From positions 62,001 through 126,000 of the forward strand of contig NZ_SSOA01000002.1 in the NCBI RefSeq assembly GCF_004801395.1: a stretch of DNA of 64,000 nt, written 5' to 3'. Position numbers and translations under genes: made by a program. The stretch's first letter is position 1, and the number at the start of each line of letters is the position of its first letter. Below the pieces are notes generated by a model. That model was not told the origin of the DNA. It ran no database searches and worked only from the letters and a program-made list of their open reading frames with translations. Source of the DNA: Gillisella terrae. Lineage in GTDB: Bacteria > Pseudomonadota > Alphaproteobacteria > Rhizobiales > Rhizobiaceae. Shown piece after piece: positions 1-7,728 of the stretch.

Positions 1-1
1 G

Positions 2-1153
2 GAAATCTTCCGGGCCAACCGTCTGCAAATGCAGCAAATGGAGCAGCAAGAAGCCGCCTTGCATGGCCAAAGCCGTGACTTGCAGAGCAGTATCAGCGTC
101 ATTGTGGCCTCTGCTGCGGCTGGCGATTTCTCCAAACGTATCATCAAGACCTATGACGACAAGGATTTGATGAATTTCGCCAGCAGCGTTAATCAATTGG
201 TTGAGAATGTTGATCTTGGCATTACCGAGGTGCGGCGCGTGGTGGCGGCCCTTTCCGCATCCGATCTGACGCAGTCGATGCAGGGTCAATTTCAGGGCGC
301 ATTTGCCGAGCTGCAAACCAACGTCAACCAGGCTATGTCGACCTTGCAGAGCACCATGCAAAGCATTCGCGGAGCCGGAACCACGATCAGCGATAATTCC
401 AGCGAACTCAGCTCTTCCGCCAATCAATTGGCACGCCGTACAGAGCAGCAGGCCGCAGCCCTTGAGGAAACGGCAGCCGCCCTTGAAGAAATCACCACCA
501 CCGTGCGGACCTCCACAGAGCGCGCCAACGAGGCAAGCAAAATGGTGGAGCAAACCCGCGAAAGTGCCGATAAATCGGGCACCATTGTGCGCAGTGCCAT
601 TGATGCCATGGGACGCATTGAGCAATCCTCGCAGAAAATTGGCCAGATCATTTCGGTGATCGATGAGATTGCCTTTCAGACCAACCTTCTGGCTCTTAAC
701 GCTGGCGTTGAAGCCGCCCGTGCCGGTGAGGCGGGACGTGGCTTTGCGGTTGTTGCGCAAGAGGTGCGTGAACTTGCTCAGCGGTCGGCCAATGCAGCCC
801 GTGAAATCAAGGGCCTGATCACGACATCGGCGGACGAAGTGAAGGGTGGCGTCTCGCTGGTGCTTTCGACCGGCGAGTCCCTTGATGAAATTGTCGAGCT
901 GGTCAATCGCGTCAATGGTCACGTTGCCAGTATTGCCCGTGCCGCTCAGGAGCAATCCATGGCGCTTGGGGAAATCAACACCTCGGTGAACCACATGGAC
1001 CAGATGACCCAGCAAAACGCAGCCATGGTGGAAGAAACCACCGCAGCCAGCCAGGTGCTGGCCCATGAAGCAAAGCAGCTTCAAATGCAACTCGACCAAT
1101 TCCGGTTGGAAGGCGCTGCATCGGCACAATATGGTCATCGCACCGCTGCGTGA
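2..1153 (+). CDS. methyl-accepting chemotaxis protein, C-terminal part
   Basis: Open at the left edge of the window, so the N-terminus, any sensor domain and most of the membrane part are missing. The visible protein begins in a HAMP-like linker and continues into a long alanine, glutamate and glutamine rich coiled coil. The signalling tip is clear (IAFQTNLLALNAGVEAARAG, then GRGFAVVAQEVR), which is the hairpin that binds CheA and CheW. Adaptation-type Gln/Glu pairs lie on both sides. There is no CheR/CheB docking pentapeptide at the C-terminus (it ends GHRTAA). Its ligand cannot be told from this fragment. CheD, which deamidates such receptors, is encoded at 46621-47202. Confidence 0.93.
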   Translation, partial: EIFRANRLQMQQMEQQEAALHGQSRDLQSSISVIVASAAAGDFSKRIIKTYDDKDLMNFASSVNQLVENVDLGITEVRRVVAALSASDLTQSMQGQFQGAFAELQTNVNQAMSTLQSTMQSIRGAGTTISDNSSELSSSANQLARRTEQQAAALEETAAALEEITTTVRTSTERANEASKMVEQTRESADKSGTIVRSAIDAMGRIEQSSQKIGQIISVIDEIAFQTNLLALNAGVEAARAGEAGRGFAVVAQEVRELAQRSANAAREIKGLITTSADEVKGGVSLVLSTGESLDEIVELVNRVNGHVASIARAAQEQSMALGEINTSVNHMDQMTQQNAAMVEETTAASQVLAHEAKQLQMQLDQFRLEGAASAQYGHRTAA

Positions 1154-1166
1154 CCTTGGGAAGGTT

Positions 1167-1199
1167 AAAAAAAGCGCCGGCATCGACCGGCGCTTTTTT
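1167..1199. terminator. bidirectional intrinsic terminator
   Basis: Stem GCGCCGG (1174-1180), loop CATCGA, and CCGGCGC (1187-1193), with a run of seven A before and six T after. It can end both the chemoreceptor gene on the plus strand and the phosphoribosyltransferase gene on the minus strand. Confidence 0.9.
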
Positions 1200-1215
1200 A
1201 TTTGCCTGAAGTGCT

Positions 1216-1713
1216 TTAGCCCTTGGAGCCCTTGGCGATTGGCTCCTGATAGGTAAAGCCCATATCCCATGGGAAATAGATCCAGGTGTCCTGGCTCACT
1301 TCTGTCACAAAAGTATCGACGGTGGGAACACCCTTGGGCTTGGCATAGACGCAGGCAAAATGAGCCTTTGGCATGAGGCTGCGCACTTCCAAAGCGGTTT
1401 TGCCGGTATCGGTCAGATCGTCGAGAACCAGAACGCCCTGCCCGCCATCAGCCATCAGCTCAGGTGTGATACCTTTCAGCAATTGGAAATCGCCTTGGTT
1501 GACATAGTCGTGATAGGAGGCAACGCAGACGGTTTCAATCAGCCGAATGTTCAACTCACGCGAGATGATAGCCGCAGGAACAAGGCCGCCGCGGGTGATG
1601 CAGACAATAGCGCGAAAATCCTGACCCAGACCGGCCAGACGCCATGCAAGCGCGCGCGCATCGCGGTGAAATTGATCCCATGAAACAGGAAAGGCTTTAT
1701 CGGGAAGAGACAT
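1216..1713 (-). CDS. gpt: xanthine (xanthine-guanine) phosphoribosyltransferase
   Basis: Purine salvage enzyme that joins xanthine, or guanine, to PRPP to give the nucleotide. The PRPP-binding loop [13 protein letters not shown] is intact, and the N-terminal half ([12 protein letters not shown] onward) is that of the Gpt family, at the usual size of about 165 residues. An in-frame ATG lies 15 bases upstream, but GGAG with 7-base spacing precedes the ATG at 1713, so that start is preferred. It is monocistronic and convergent with the chemoreceptor. It may act with the nucleoside importer at 14645-19316 and the nucleoside hydrolase at 47545-48504; that link is inference. Confidence 0.92.
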   Translation of the reverse strand: MSLPDKAFPVSWDQFHRDARALAWRLAGLGQDFRAIVCITRGGLVPAAIISRELNIRLIETVCVASYHDYVNQGDFQLLKGITPELMADGGQGVLVLDDLTDTGKTALEVRSLMPKAHFACVYAKPKGVPTVDTFVTEVSQDTWIYFPWDMGFTYQEPIAKGSKG

Positions 1714-1946
1714 GCTTTGGCTCCGCAAACATCTGAAAACTGTGACGACAAAGCGTCCTTGCGAAGCCTAGAGAACAAACCCTTATACCTATGTGCGTTT
1801 GTTGAAACCCACCTAGCTTCAGGGGAAAGCCAAAAAGCGACCCGTAGCACCGACCACGTAATCTGATACCCGCAAGGGCAACCCAGTCTTTGGCCGTTGC
1901 TATTAGCGTTTTTTTAGTCGGCAGTGCAAGAGCAAAGCCTGCATGC

Positions 1947-2786
1947 TTATCGCGACAGAAGCGTCAACGCGGTCATGGAATCCAGCACGGTTCGGGTGAC
2001 GCCGCCAAACAACACTTCCCACCAGCGTTTGTGAGAATAAGCACCCATCACGAGCAAATCGATTCCCGCATCCGACAGCCGATTTTCGATGTGAGAAGCG
2101 GCTGCAAGCTCGCCCTTTTCTTCCTGCGTGACGGTGATGTTCACCCCGTGGCGTGCAAGCGTGGCGGCAATTTCGGCGCCGGTGATGAGCTTTGACGCTT
2201 TTTCGTTGCCGTCCTCCACCACCGAGAAGATTTCGACAGCCTCCGCCTGTTTCAAGAATGGCAAGGCATCAAAGGTGGCGCGTGACGCTTCGCGCGAGCC
2301 ATTCCATGCAATCAGGACGCGCTTGATCGGCTTGGGTGTTTTTAAAATATAGGGCACCAGAAGAACCGGGCGTCCGCTTTCAAACAGCGCGGCCTCCATT
2401 TCGCTGCGCCCTTCCGAGAGAGCGCCACTATCACCTTGCGCCACCACCAGCAAATCGGCGCAACGGCCACTATCAATCAGAAACTCCGTTGAACCGACCG
2501 CGGTTGCAATAGTGCGCCATTCGGATGAAACACCTTCGCGCTGGCTGGCGCGGGAGAATATTTCAGCAATTTTTGCAGTCTCTTTTTCCGCAAGATCCTG
2601 CATGGCCTGAACTGCGACGGGATCGGGCATTTCCATCGGGGCCATCATCGGTATCCCCGCGACCGCTTCGCAATGGAGACCGATGACATGTGAGCCATAC
2701 TGTTCGGCAAGAGCAATCGAAAAATCGGTCACTTGTTGTGCCGTCTTCTGGTTATCCAGAAGGCTGAGAATTGTCTTGTAGCCCAT
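1947..2786 (-). CDS. universal stress protein, two tandem Usp domains
   Basis: About 279 residues made of two UspA-type folds. The first starts MGYKTILSLLDN and the second near IKRVLIAWNGSREASRA. The C-terminal half carries the nucleotide-binding signature LLVMGAYSHKRWWEVLFGG, matching the G-X2-G-X9-G(S/T) pattern of ATP-binding Usp proteins. The start at 2786 was chosen because GGGAG lies 6 bases upstream; ATGs at 2792 and 2840 are in frame but lack good spacing. Function is probably stress protection, with no specific partner visible. A perfect inverted repeat sits 20 bases upstream of the start (2806-2821). Confidence 0.88.
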   Translation of the reverse strand: MGYKTILSLLDNQKTAQQVTDFSIALAEQYGSHVIGLHCEAVAGIPMMAPMEMPDPVAVQAMQDLAEKETAKIAEIFSRASQREGVSSEWRTIATAVGSTEFLIDSGRCADLLVVAQGDSGALSEGRSEMEAALFESGRPVLLVPYILKTPKPIKRVLIAWNGSREASRATFDALPFLKQAEAVEIFSVVEDGNEKASKLITGAEIAATLARHGVNITVTQEEKGELAAASHIENRLSDAGIDLLVMGAYSHKRWWEVLFGGVTRTVLDSMTALTLLSR

Positions 2787-2805
2787 TTTCATCTCCCTGA
2801 CGGTA

Positions 2806-2821
2806 TGTATCAACTGATACA
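2806..2821. promoter_or_regulatory. inverted repeat, possible operator of the usp gene
   Basis: TGTATCA-AC-TGATACA is a perfect 7-bp dyad with a 2-base centre, ending 20 bases before the usp start codon. It resembles a binding site for a dimeric regulator, but no regulator gene is adjacent. It is not an FNR box, which has a 4-base spacer between TTGAT and ATCAA. Confidence 0.4.
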
Positions 2822-2875
2822 ACAATGCGCCCAAACACAAGCTGTTCCTTGATTTCGGTCAATCTCCGGTAGCGA

Positions 2876-3643
2876 TCACGCTTCGAGCGTGACTGTTTTG
2901 GATGACTTGATGGCCGCAATCATCTCCTCGACCGCAACAACGGCGGCATTCAACACCTCTTCTGATCGGGCACGCACCACAAGCTCTGTGTGAAAACCTT
3001 TGGAGCCATCATAGCGCGGATAAGAGCCGATACTGGTTTCCGGATGGGCTTTTTGAACGGCGGCCAGATCCGTGCCAATCTCTCCTTCACCATAGGGGCA
3101 GGCGATGGCCCGAGACAGCACTTTCACACCGCTTTTCAACGTCTTGGTGACTTCTTCCAGCATGGCTTGAAACACCTGCGGAACACCCGCCATCACATAG
3201 ACATTCTCCACCCTGAAGCCCGGTGCGGTGGAAACAGCGTTGGGAATATGCTCTGCCCCTTCTGGCATTCGGGCCATACGCTGACGCGCCTCGGTAAACT
3301 CAAGACCACGCCGTGCATACATCTCTGCCATCATCTGCATGGCCTTATCATCATGCACGCAAGGAAGACCGAAAGCTTTGGACACGGCATCGGCAGTGAT
3401 GTCGTCATGGGTCGGACCAATGCCGCCTGAGGTAAACACGTAGGTGTAACGGCCCCGCAGCGCATTCAGCGCCTCCACAATGGCGTCTTCCTCATCGGCA
3501 ACAATGCGCACTTCTTTGAGATCAATACCCGCCAGCGTCAACACATCGGCCAGATGGCCAATGTTTTTGTCTTTGGTGCGGCCAGAAAGCAGTTCATCAC
3601 CAATAGCAAGCATGGCGGCGGAAACGAGGGTGGATTGTGGCAT
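2876..3643 (-). CDS. CinA N-terminal-type molybdopterin-binding domain protein
   Basis: About 255 residues of the MoCF_biosynth fold found at the N-terminus of CinA and in MogA/MoeA relatives. Visible signatures are AAMLAIGDELLSGRTKDKN near the start and VFTSGGIGPTHDDIT in the middle, the loops that hold pterin or ADP-ribose-like ligands. The separate C-terminal nicotinamide-nucleotide amidase half of full CinA is absent, so this is the short, stand-alone form common in alphaproteobacteria. The exact substrate is unknown. The ATG at 3643 begins the conserved domain; the upstream in-frame extension overlaps the tRNA-Leu gene and is not used. Confidence 0.85.
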   Translation of the reverse strand: MPQSTLVSAAMLAIGDELLSGRTKDKNIGHLADVLTLAGIDLKEVRIVADEEDAIVEALNALRGRYTYVFTSGGIGPTHDDITADAVSKAFGLPCVHDDKAMQMMAEMYARRGLEFTEARQRMARMPEGAEHIPNAVSTAPGFRVENVYVMAGVPQVFQAMLEEVTKTLKSGVKVLSRAIACPYGEGEIGTDLAAVQKAHPETSIGSYPRYDGSKGFHTELVVRARSEEVLNAAVVAVEEMIAAIKSSKTVTLEA

Positions 3644-3855
3644 GGGATAGGGCTTTCTAACCTGAAGAATTATTCTGACAATGTGTAGCGTTGCAGGCGA
3701 CAATTCAAGGCGGGTTTCATCAACCAATAAAGCCTTGCCCAGATATATTCCGGCTACCAATCTGATGCATAAGTTTTGGATTTTGCTTGGGATCGTAAAA
3801 TTTGTGAAAAACAACCCCTTGCATTTCCAACCCAAGTCGTTGAAAACGCGAATAT

Positions 3856-3941
3856 GCGGACGTGGCGAAACTGGTAGACGCAAGGGACTTAAAATCCCTC
3901 GGCCTTAGGCTGTACGGGTTCGACCCCCGTCGTCCGCACCA
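3856..3941 (+). tRNA. tRNA-Leu (anticodon TAA)
   Basis: Class II tRNA with acceptor GCGGACG pairing with CGTCCGC, anticodon arm AGGGA-CTTAAAA-TCCCT giving TAA, a long variable arm, a TTCGA T loop and an encoded CCA at 3939-3941. It reads codon UUA (and UUG by wobble). Confidence 0.96.
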
Positions 3942-4065
3942 AATACCTCTCTCTTCTACAATAGTCCGTTGGCTTGACGCCGCGTTACGAGCGCGCGCCC
4001 TCGCGGCTGGTATAGATTTGTCAATTATTGGCCCATAAGCTGACGTCCCTGTACGGTGGGGCGAA

Positions 4066-5163
4066 ATGGCACAAGAGGGTGAGTTCAAATCGACCATGAT
4101 CGAGACGTTGAATGGGATTTGCCAGCAAGCGATGCGTCGCCCGATTTCTCCCGATGACGATCTGATCCAGAAGGGATTGAATGCGAATCGCGCCTTGAAA
4201 ATCATCAAGGCATTCTGGATTGGCACGGGCATTGAACTCGACGTCAACATTTTCTATCGCTGCCGCAGCGTGCGCGCCATTGTCAATGCTATCAACAGTG
4301 GCGCGTTGTTTGATGCTGGCAAAATCATCACCTTGCGTGAAGGCGACGCAAACAGACCCCTGTTTATCTATGCGGGCGGCGTGAGTTTTTTTCTTGAAAT
4401 GCAGGAATTGATCAATGCCATTCGTTATGATGGCACCATCTATGGGATAAGACACAAAGATTTTGATGTTGAGCGCGATAATCCGCCGACAATCGCTCAG
4501 GAAGTCGAGGTGTCGCTTGCGGCCATCACCGAGATTGATCCCCGCGGACCATACCGCCTGCTGGGTTATTCTTTTGGCGGCGTGCAGGCGCTTGAGCTTG
4601 CGCGCCGCTTGAAAGCGGAGGGGCGTGATGTTGCCTTTTTGGCAATGCTTGATTCGCCACAAAATGATCACAGCTGGCGGTGGCGCGATTGGGCAGGCTT
4701 GATGCGGCGCATCGTCTTTCGCCAGCTAAAGAGCAGATTGAGCCTGAAAAAAAGCCCAAAGCCCATACCATCCTCTTCACCTTCAGATAACGCCCCGGGG
4801 CAAAGCCCGCCACGGCGCGGGCATCAGTTGATGTTTCGCTTTCGAAATCCCAGACATCCGGATTATCCTACATTTGCACCGCAATGGGCGGGCGGGCACA
4901 CGCCGGTTTACGTCAACTCGGCCCGGCAGATTATTCAGATGAAAGGGCTTTATCGGCCAATGCCCTTCGATGATGATGTTCTGTTTTTCTATTCCAAAGG
5001 CGGCTCACCCATTGATTGCGACGCCCGCACCATCTGGACGCCTTATCTTCCCCGTGCCGAGTGGGTTTGCTGCGCTGGCAACCATCAAAGCATGATTGTC
5101 GGGCGCAATGCAAAGGCCCTTGCCGCCGAGCTGGATGAGAGGCTCGGCAGCACGGCTGTTTGA
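4066..5163 (+). CDS. thioesterase-domain protein with degenerate carrier domain
   Basis: A 365-residue protein in two parts. Residues 1-80 look like an acyl/peptidyl carrier domain, but where carrier proteins have G-x-D-S-L this one reads G-L-N-A-N (Ala40), so the serine that would hold phosphopantetheine is missing. Residues 95-360 form an alpha/beta-hydrolase thioesterase of the type that ends non-ribosomal peptide and polyketide synthases. It has nucleophile Ser169 in GYSFGG, likely acid Asp196 (MLDS) and likely His340 (AGNHQS). A lysine, serine and proline rich insert lies at about 224-250. No synthetase genes are near, so the substrate is unknown. GGTGGGGCGAA precedes the ATG. Confidence 0.8.
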   Translation: MAQEGEFKSTMIETLNGICQQAMRRPISPDDDLIQKGLNANRALKIIKAFWIGTGIELDVNIFYRCRSVRAIVNAINSGALFDAGKIITLREGDANRPLFIYAGGVSFFLEMQELINAIRYDGTIYGIRHKDFDVERDNPPTIAQEVEVSLAAITEIDPRGPYRLLGYSFGGVQALELARRLKAEGRDVAFLAMLDSPQNDHSWRWRDWAGLMRRIVFRQLKSRLSLKKSPKPIPSSSPSDNAPGQSPPRRGHQLMFRFRNPRHPDYPTFAPQWAGGHTPVYVNSARQIIQMKGLYRPMPFDDDVLFFYSKGGSPIDCDARTIWTPYLPRAEWVCCAGNHQSMIVGRNAKALAAELDERLGSTAV

Positions 5164-5176
5164 GCCAAACCGACCC

Positions 5177-6010
5177 TTAATCCGATTGCTGTTTTAAAAG
5201 TGCTGGCAGATCCTGGAGAAGGGAATCGCGTGCACGAATTCCGGCAGATATTTTTTCACGTTTTTCGTCTTTGATCAGCCGAACAAACACAATCCGACGA
5301 CCGTCTTTTTCGCCCCAACCAACATACCAGCCCCAAGATCTGGCATAGTCAAACGAGCCGTCTGCACCTCTTGGATAAGCCATGCCGGTCTTGCCCTGAA
5401 TGGTCCAGCCATCTGGCTTTTTATCCTGAGTCTCCACAATGGCGATGGTTTTTTCCATTGCCGATTTTGACAATGGCAATTTGAAATTCAGCAGCCGGGT
5501 CAGAAAATTGGCCTGTTCCATCGGCGAAATTTGAAGTGACGAGGCTATCCATGCGCGTTCAAGCCCGTTGTTTTTGCCGGGGTCGCCATTCACATCCGCA
5601 TTGCCATAGTCAATGCGTTTTACATAGTCAGCAAATTTTGCGGCACCCAGCTGGTGCGTGATCTGTTGTGAATACCATACAACGGAATATTTCAGCCAGC
5701 GTGTCGGGTCGGTTGGCTGCTTCCAGTTTTCTCCACCCCAATCGGGGTAACCGGGTTGAAAGTTCAGGGTTGGAGCATGGGCGTCCTTTAAAACTCCTGT
5801 ATCATAGCCTATGGCTGCCAAGGCAATTTTAAAAGTTGAGGCCGGTGTCACGCGGCTGTTGCAATCGCCCTGCATAAATAGTTGCGTTGATGTTGCGCTA
5901 TCCATGATCAATGTGCAGAGATTTTTCGCCTGTGCCATTGATGCAGATGCCGTGAGGGTAGCAAAACCTATTGCGACGAGTGTTGCGTTTTTCATCATGA
6001 TTTTTTCCAT
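5177..6010 (-). CDS. class D (OXA-type) beta-lactamase
   Basis: Periplasmic serine beta-lactamase, 277 residues from the ATG at 6010, with a signal peptide ending near AQA. All class D motifs are present: nucleophile and general-base lysine S58-T-F-K61, S109-V-V, Y135-G-N and K207-T-G, plus the conserved tryptophan in ERAWIASS. It should therefore be active, though the spectrum cannot be read from sequence. Alternative starts at 5998 and 5995 are possible (MEKIMMKN). A perfect 33-bp palindrome abuts the probable ribosome-binding site. No resistance gene cassette or mobile element surrounds it, so it looks like a resident chromosomal gene. No LysR-type bla regulator is adjacent. Confidence 0.93.
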   Translation of the reverse strand: MEKIMMKNATLVAIGFATLTASASMAQAKNLCTLIMDSATSTQLFMQGDCNSRVTPASTFKIALAAIGYDTGVLKDAHAPTLNFQPGYPDWGGENWKQPTDPTRWLKYSVVWYSQQITHQLGAAKFADYVKRIDYGNADVNGDPGKNNGLERAWIASSLQISPMEQANFLTRLLNFKLPLSKSAMEKTIAIVETQDKKPDGWTIQGKTGMAYPRGADGSFDYARSWGWYVGWGEKDGRRIVFVRLIKDEKREKISAGIRARDSLLQDLPALLKQQSD

Positions 6011-6017
6011 AACGCCC

Positions 6018-6050
6018 CACCCGACGCATGCATGATGCATGCGTCGGGTG
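6018..6050. repeat. perfect palindrome next to the beta-lactamase start
   Basis: Two 16-base arms (CACCCGACGCATGCAT and its complement) around a single G. On the bla transcript the hairpin would end just before GGGGCG, the likely ribosome-binding site. TTTTGTTT follows on the plus strand only, which would fit a terminator reading away from bla, but no plus-strand gene ends there. Confidence 0.7.
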
Positions 6051-6400
6051 TTTTGTTTCACAATCACCAATATTTGAAGTGAAAGATCCGTCAAAACCAT
6101 GGCACAGCCGCTCATAAACAACCTTCTGCCCACCAAATGCTTGAGTGGTGCCGGATAAAGAGCTAGGGCGAACAGGCGCGCCAAGTCTTTCCTCCCAAGT
6201 GGCTTGGCGGCGCACAACACATGTGGCCGAAATCGACAGCCTTGGTGGAACACCTTTCGACCGGCCACGTTATACCGTTTTGGCACCGCGCGTTGAGCTT
6301 GTGAGCCTTCGATGGCAAGCATGGTTCGGGCGCAGGCCAGCACATTCATCATGCTGTTGCAGCCTTGCTGTGGCGCAACACAAAGAAAAAAGATTCGAAA
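6051..6400. other. intergenic region between bla and gluP
   Basis: About 350 bases without a convincing gene; short frames on both strands lack family features. It must hold the divergent promoters of the beta-lactamase and gluP. A loose dyad (CGCCAAG ... CTTGGCG near 6178-6210) is visible, but no recognised operator. Confidence 0.5.
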
Positions 6401-7684
6401 ATGGCAGGAATTCAAACCGCTGTGCGCAACAACGCGCACATAGACGCCCCCGGAAACTCCTACACTGGTCCGCTGGTTGCCCTCACCTCTCTCTTTTTCC
6501 TCTGGGGCTTTATCACCTGCCTCAACGACATTCTCATCCCACATCTGAAGAATGTGTTTCAGCTCAATTATACCCAGACCATGCTGATTCAGCTTTGCTT
6601 CTTTGGGGCTTACTTCATCGTGTCCTTGCCAGCCGGTGCTCTGGTCAAGCGCATCAGCTATAAATGGGGCATTGTCACTGGCCTTTTGATTTCGGCCCTC
6701 GGCTGCGCCCTGTTTATTCCGGCAGCAAGTTACCGGGTTTACGCTCTGTTTCTGGGCGCGCTTTTTGTGCTGGCGTCTGGCGTTACCATTCTTCAGGTCG
6801 CCGCAAACCCCTATGTAACGGTGCTTGGCAAGCCTGAAACCGCCTCCAGCCGCCTAACATTGACACAGGCTTTCAACTCACTTGGCACAACGGTTGCGCC
6901 AATTTTTGGTGCATTTTTGATCTTGTCATCGGCAACGGCTGCGATTTCAAACCCAACACCAGAACAGTTGGATGCCTTGCACATCGCTGAAGCAAGCGCT
7001 GTCAAATTCCCTTACCTGCTGCTGGCAGGCGCTTTTCTTGTTCTCGCCGCCATTTTTGCAGCGCTGAAACTGCCCGTGGTTGACGATGAAGAAGAAGAGG
7101 TTGCCCATACCGGAGAGGCTGCTGGTTCTGCCTGGAGCTATCGCCATCTTGTGCTCGGTGCCGTAGGTATTTTTGTGTATGTTGGTGCGGAAGTCAGCAT
7201 TGGCAGCTTCCTTGTAAACTTCATGGCTGATCCGGCAATTGCGGGCATGCCAGAGCAAACAGCGGCGCATTACGTGTCTTACTTCTGGGGAGGTGCCATG
7301 GTCGGCCGCTTCATCGGCTCTGTGGTGATGCGTTATGTGGATGCGGGCAAAACACTGACAGCCAATGCAACCGTGGCCGCCATTTTGCTGCTGATAACTG
7401 TGCTGACCACTGGCCATGTGGCGATGTGGAGTGTTTTGGCTATCGGCTTCTTCAACTCCATCATGTTCCCTACCATTTTCAGCCTGGCGCTGAAAGGGCT
7501 CGGACGCCACACCAGCCAAGGCTCTGGCATTTTGTGCCTCGCCATTGTCGGCGGTGCGCTTTTGCCACTGGTGCAGGGTGGCCTTGCAGACACCATCGGC
7601 ATCCACATGGCCTTCCTGATGCCAATCATTTGCTATCTCTACATCGCCTATTATGGCGTTCTCGGCTCCAAGCCAAAGGCTTGA
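6401..7684 (+). CDS. gluP: GluP-type glucose/galactose MFS transporter
   Basis: Inner-membrane sugar/proton symporter of the FucP/GluP branch of the major facilitator superfamily, with about 12 membrane segments over 427 residues. The signature region [18 protein letters not shown] followed by [11 protein letters not shown], and the later [16 protein letters not shown], are close to what I recall of Brucella abortus GluP. An acidic loop (DDEEEE) lies between the two six-helix halves. The ATG at 6401 was chosen over an upstream in-frame ATG at 6365 because the conserved protein begins there. The Shine-Dalgarno is weak. A shared terminator follows. Confidence 0.92.
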   Translation: MAGIQTAVRNNAHIDAPGNSYTGPLVALTSLFFLWGFITCLNDILIPHLKNVFQLNYTQTMLIQLCFFGAYFIVSLPAGALVKRISYKWGIVTGLLISALGCALFIPAASYRVYALFLGALFVLASGVTILQVAANPYVTVLGKPETASSRLTLTQAFNSLGTTVAPIFGAFLILSSATAAISNPTPEQLDALHIAEASAVKFPYLLLAGAFLVLAAIFAALKLPVVDDEEEEVAHTGEAAGSAWSYRHLVLGAVGIFVYVGAEVSIGSFLVNFMADPAIAGMPEQTAAHYVSYFWGGAMVGRFIGSVVMRYVDAGKTLTANATVAAILLLITVLTTGHVAMWSVLAIGFFNSIMFPTIFSLALKGLGRHTSQGSGILCLAIVGGALLPLVQGGLADTIGIHMAFLMPIICYLYIAYYGVLGSKPKA

Positions 7685-7700
7685 TTTCTTCGACGCAAGG

Positions 7701-7728
7701 AAAAGCCGCCTCATCGGGCGGCTTTTTT
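7701..7728. terminator. bidirectional intrinsic terminator between gluP and the metal ATPase gene
   Basis: AAAA, stem GCCGCC (7705-7710), loop TCATCG, GGCGGC (7717-7722) and six T. It serves gluP directly and, on the other strand, lies immediately after the stop codon of the ATPase gene. Confidence 0.88.

Noticed and set aside
6018..6050. The bla palindrome as a normal terminator
   Set aside because: A T tract follows on the plus strand only, and no plus-strand gene ends there.
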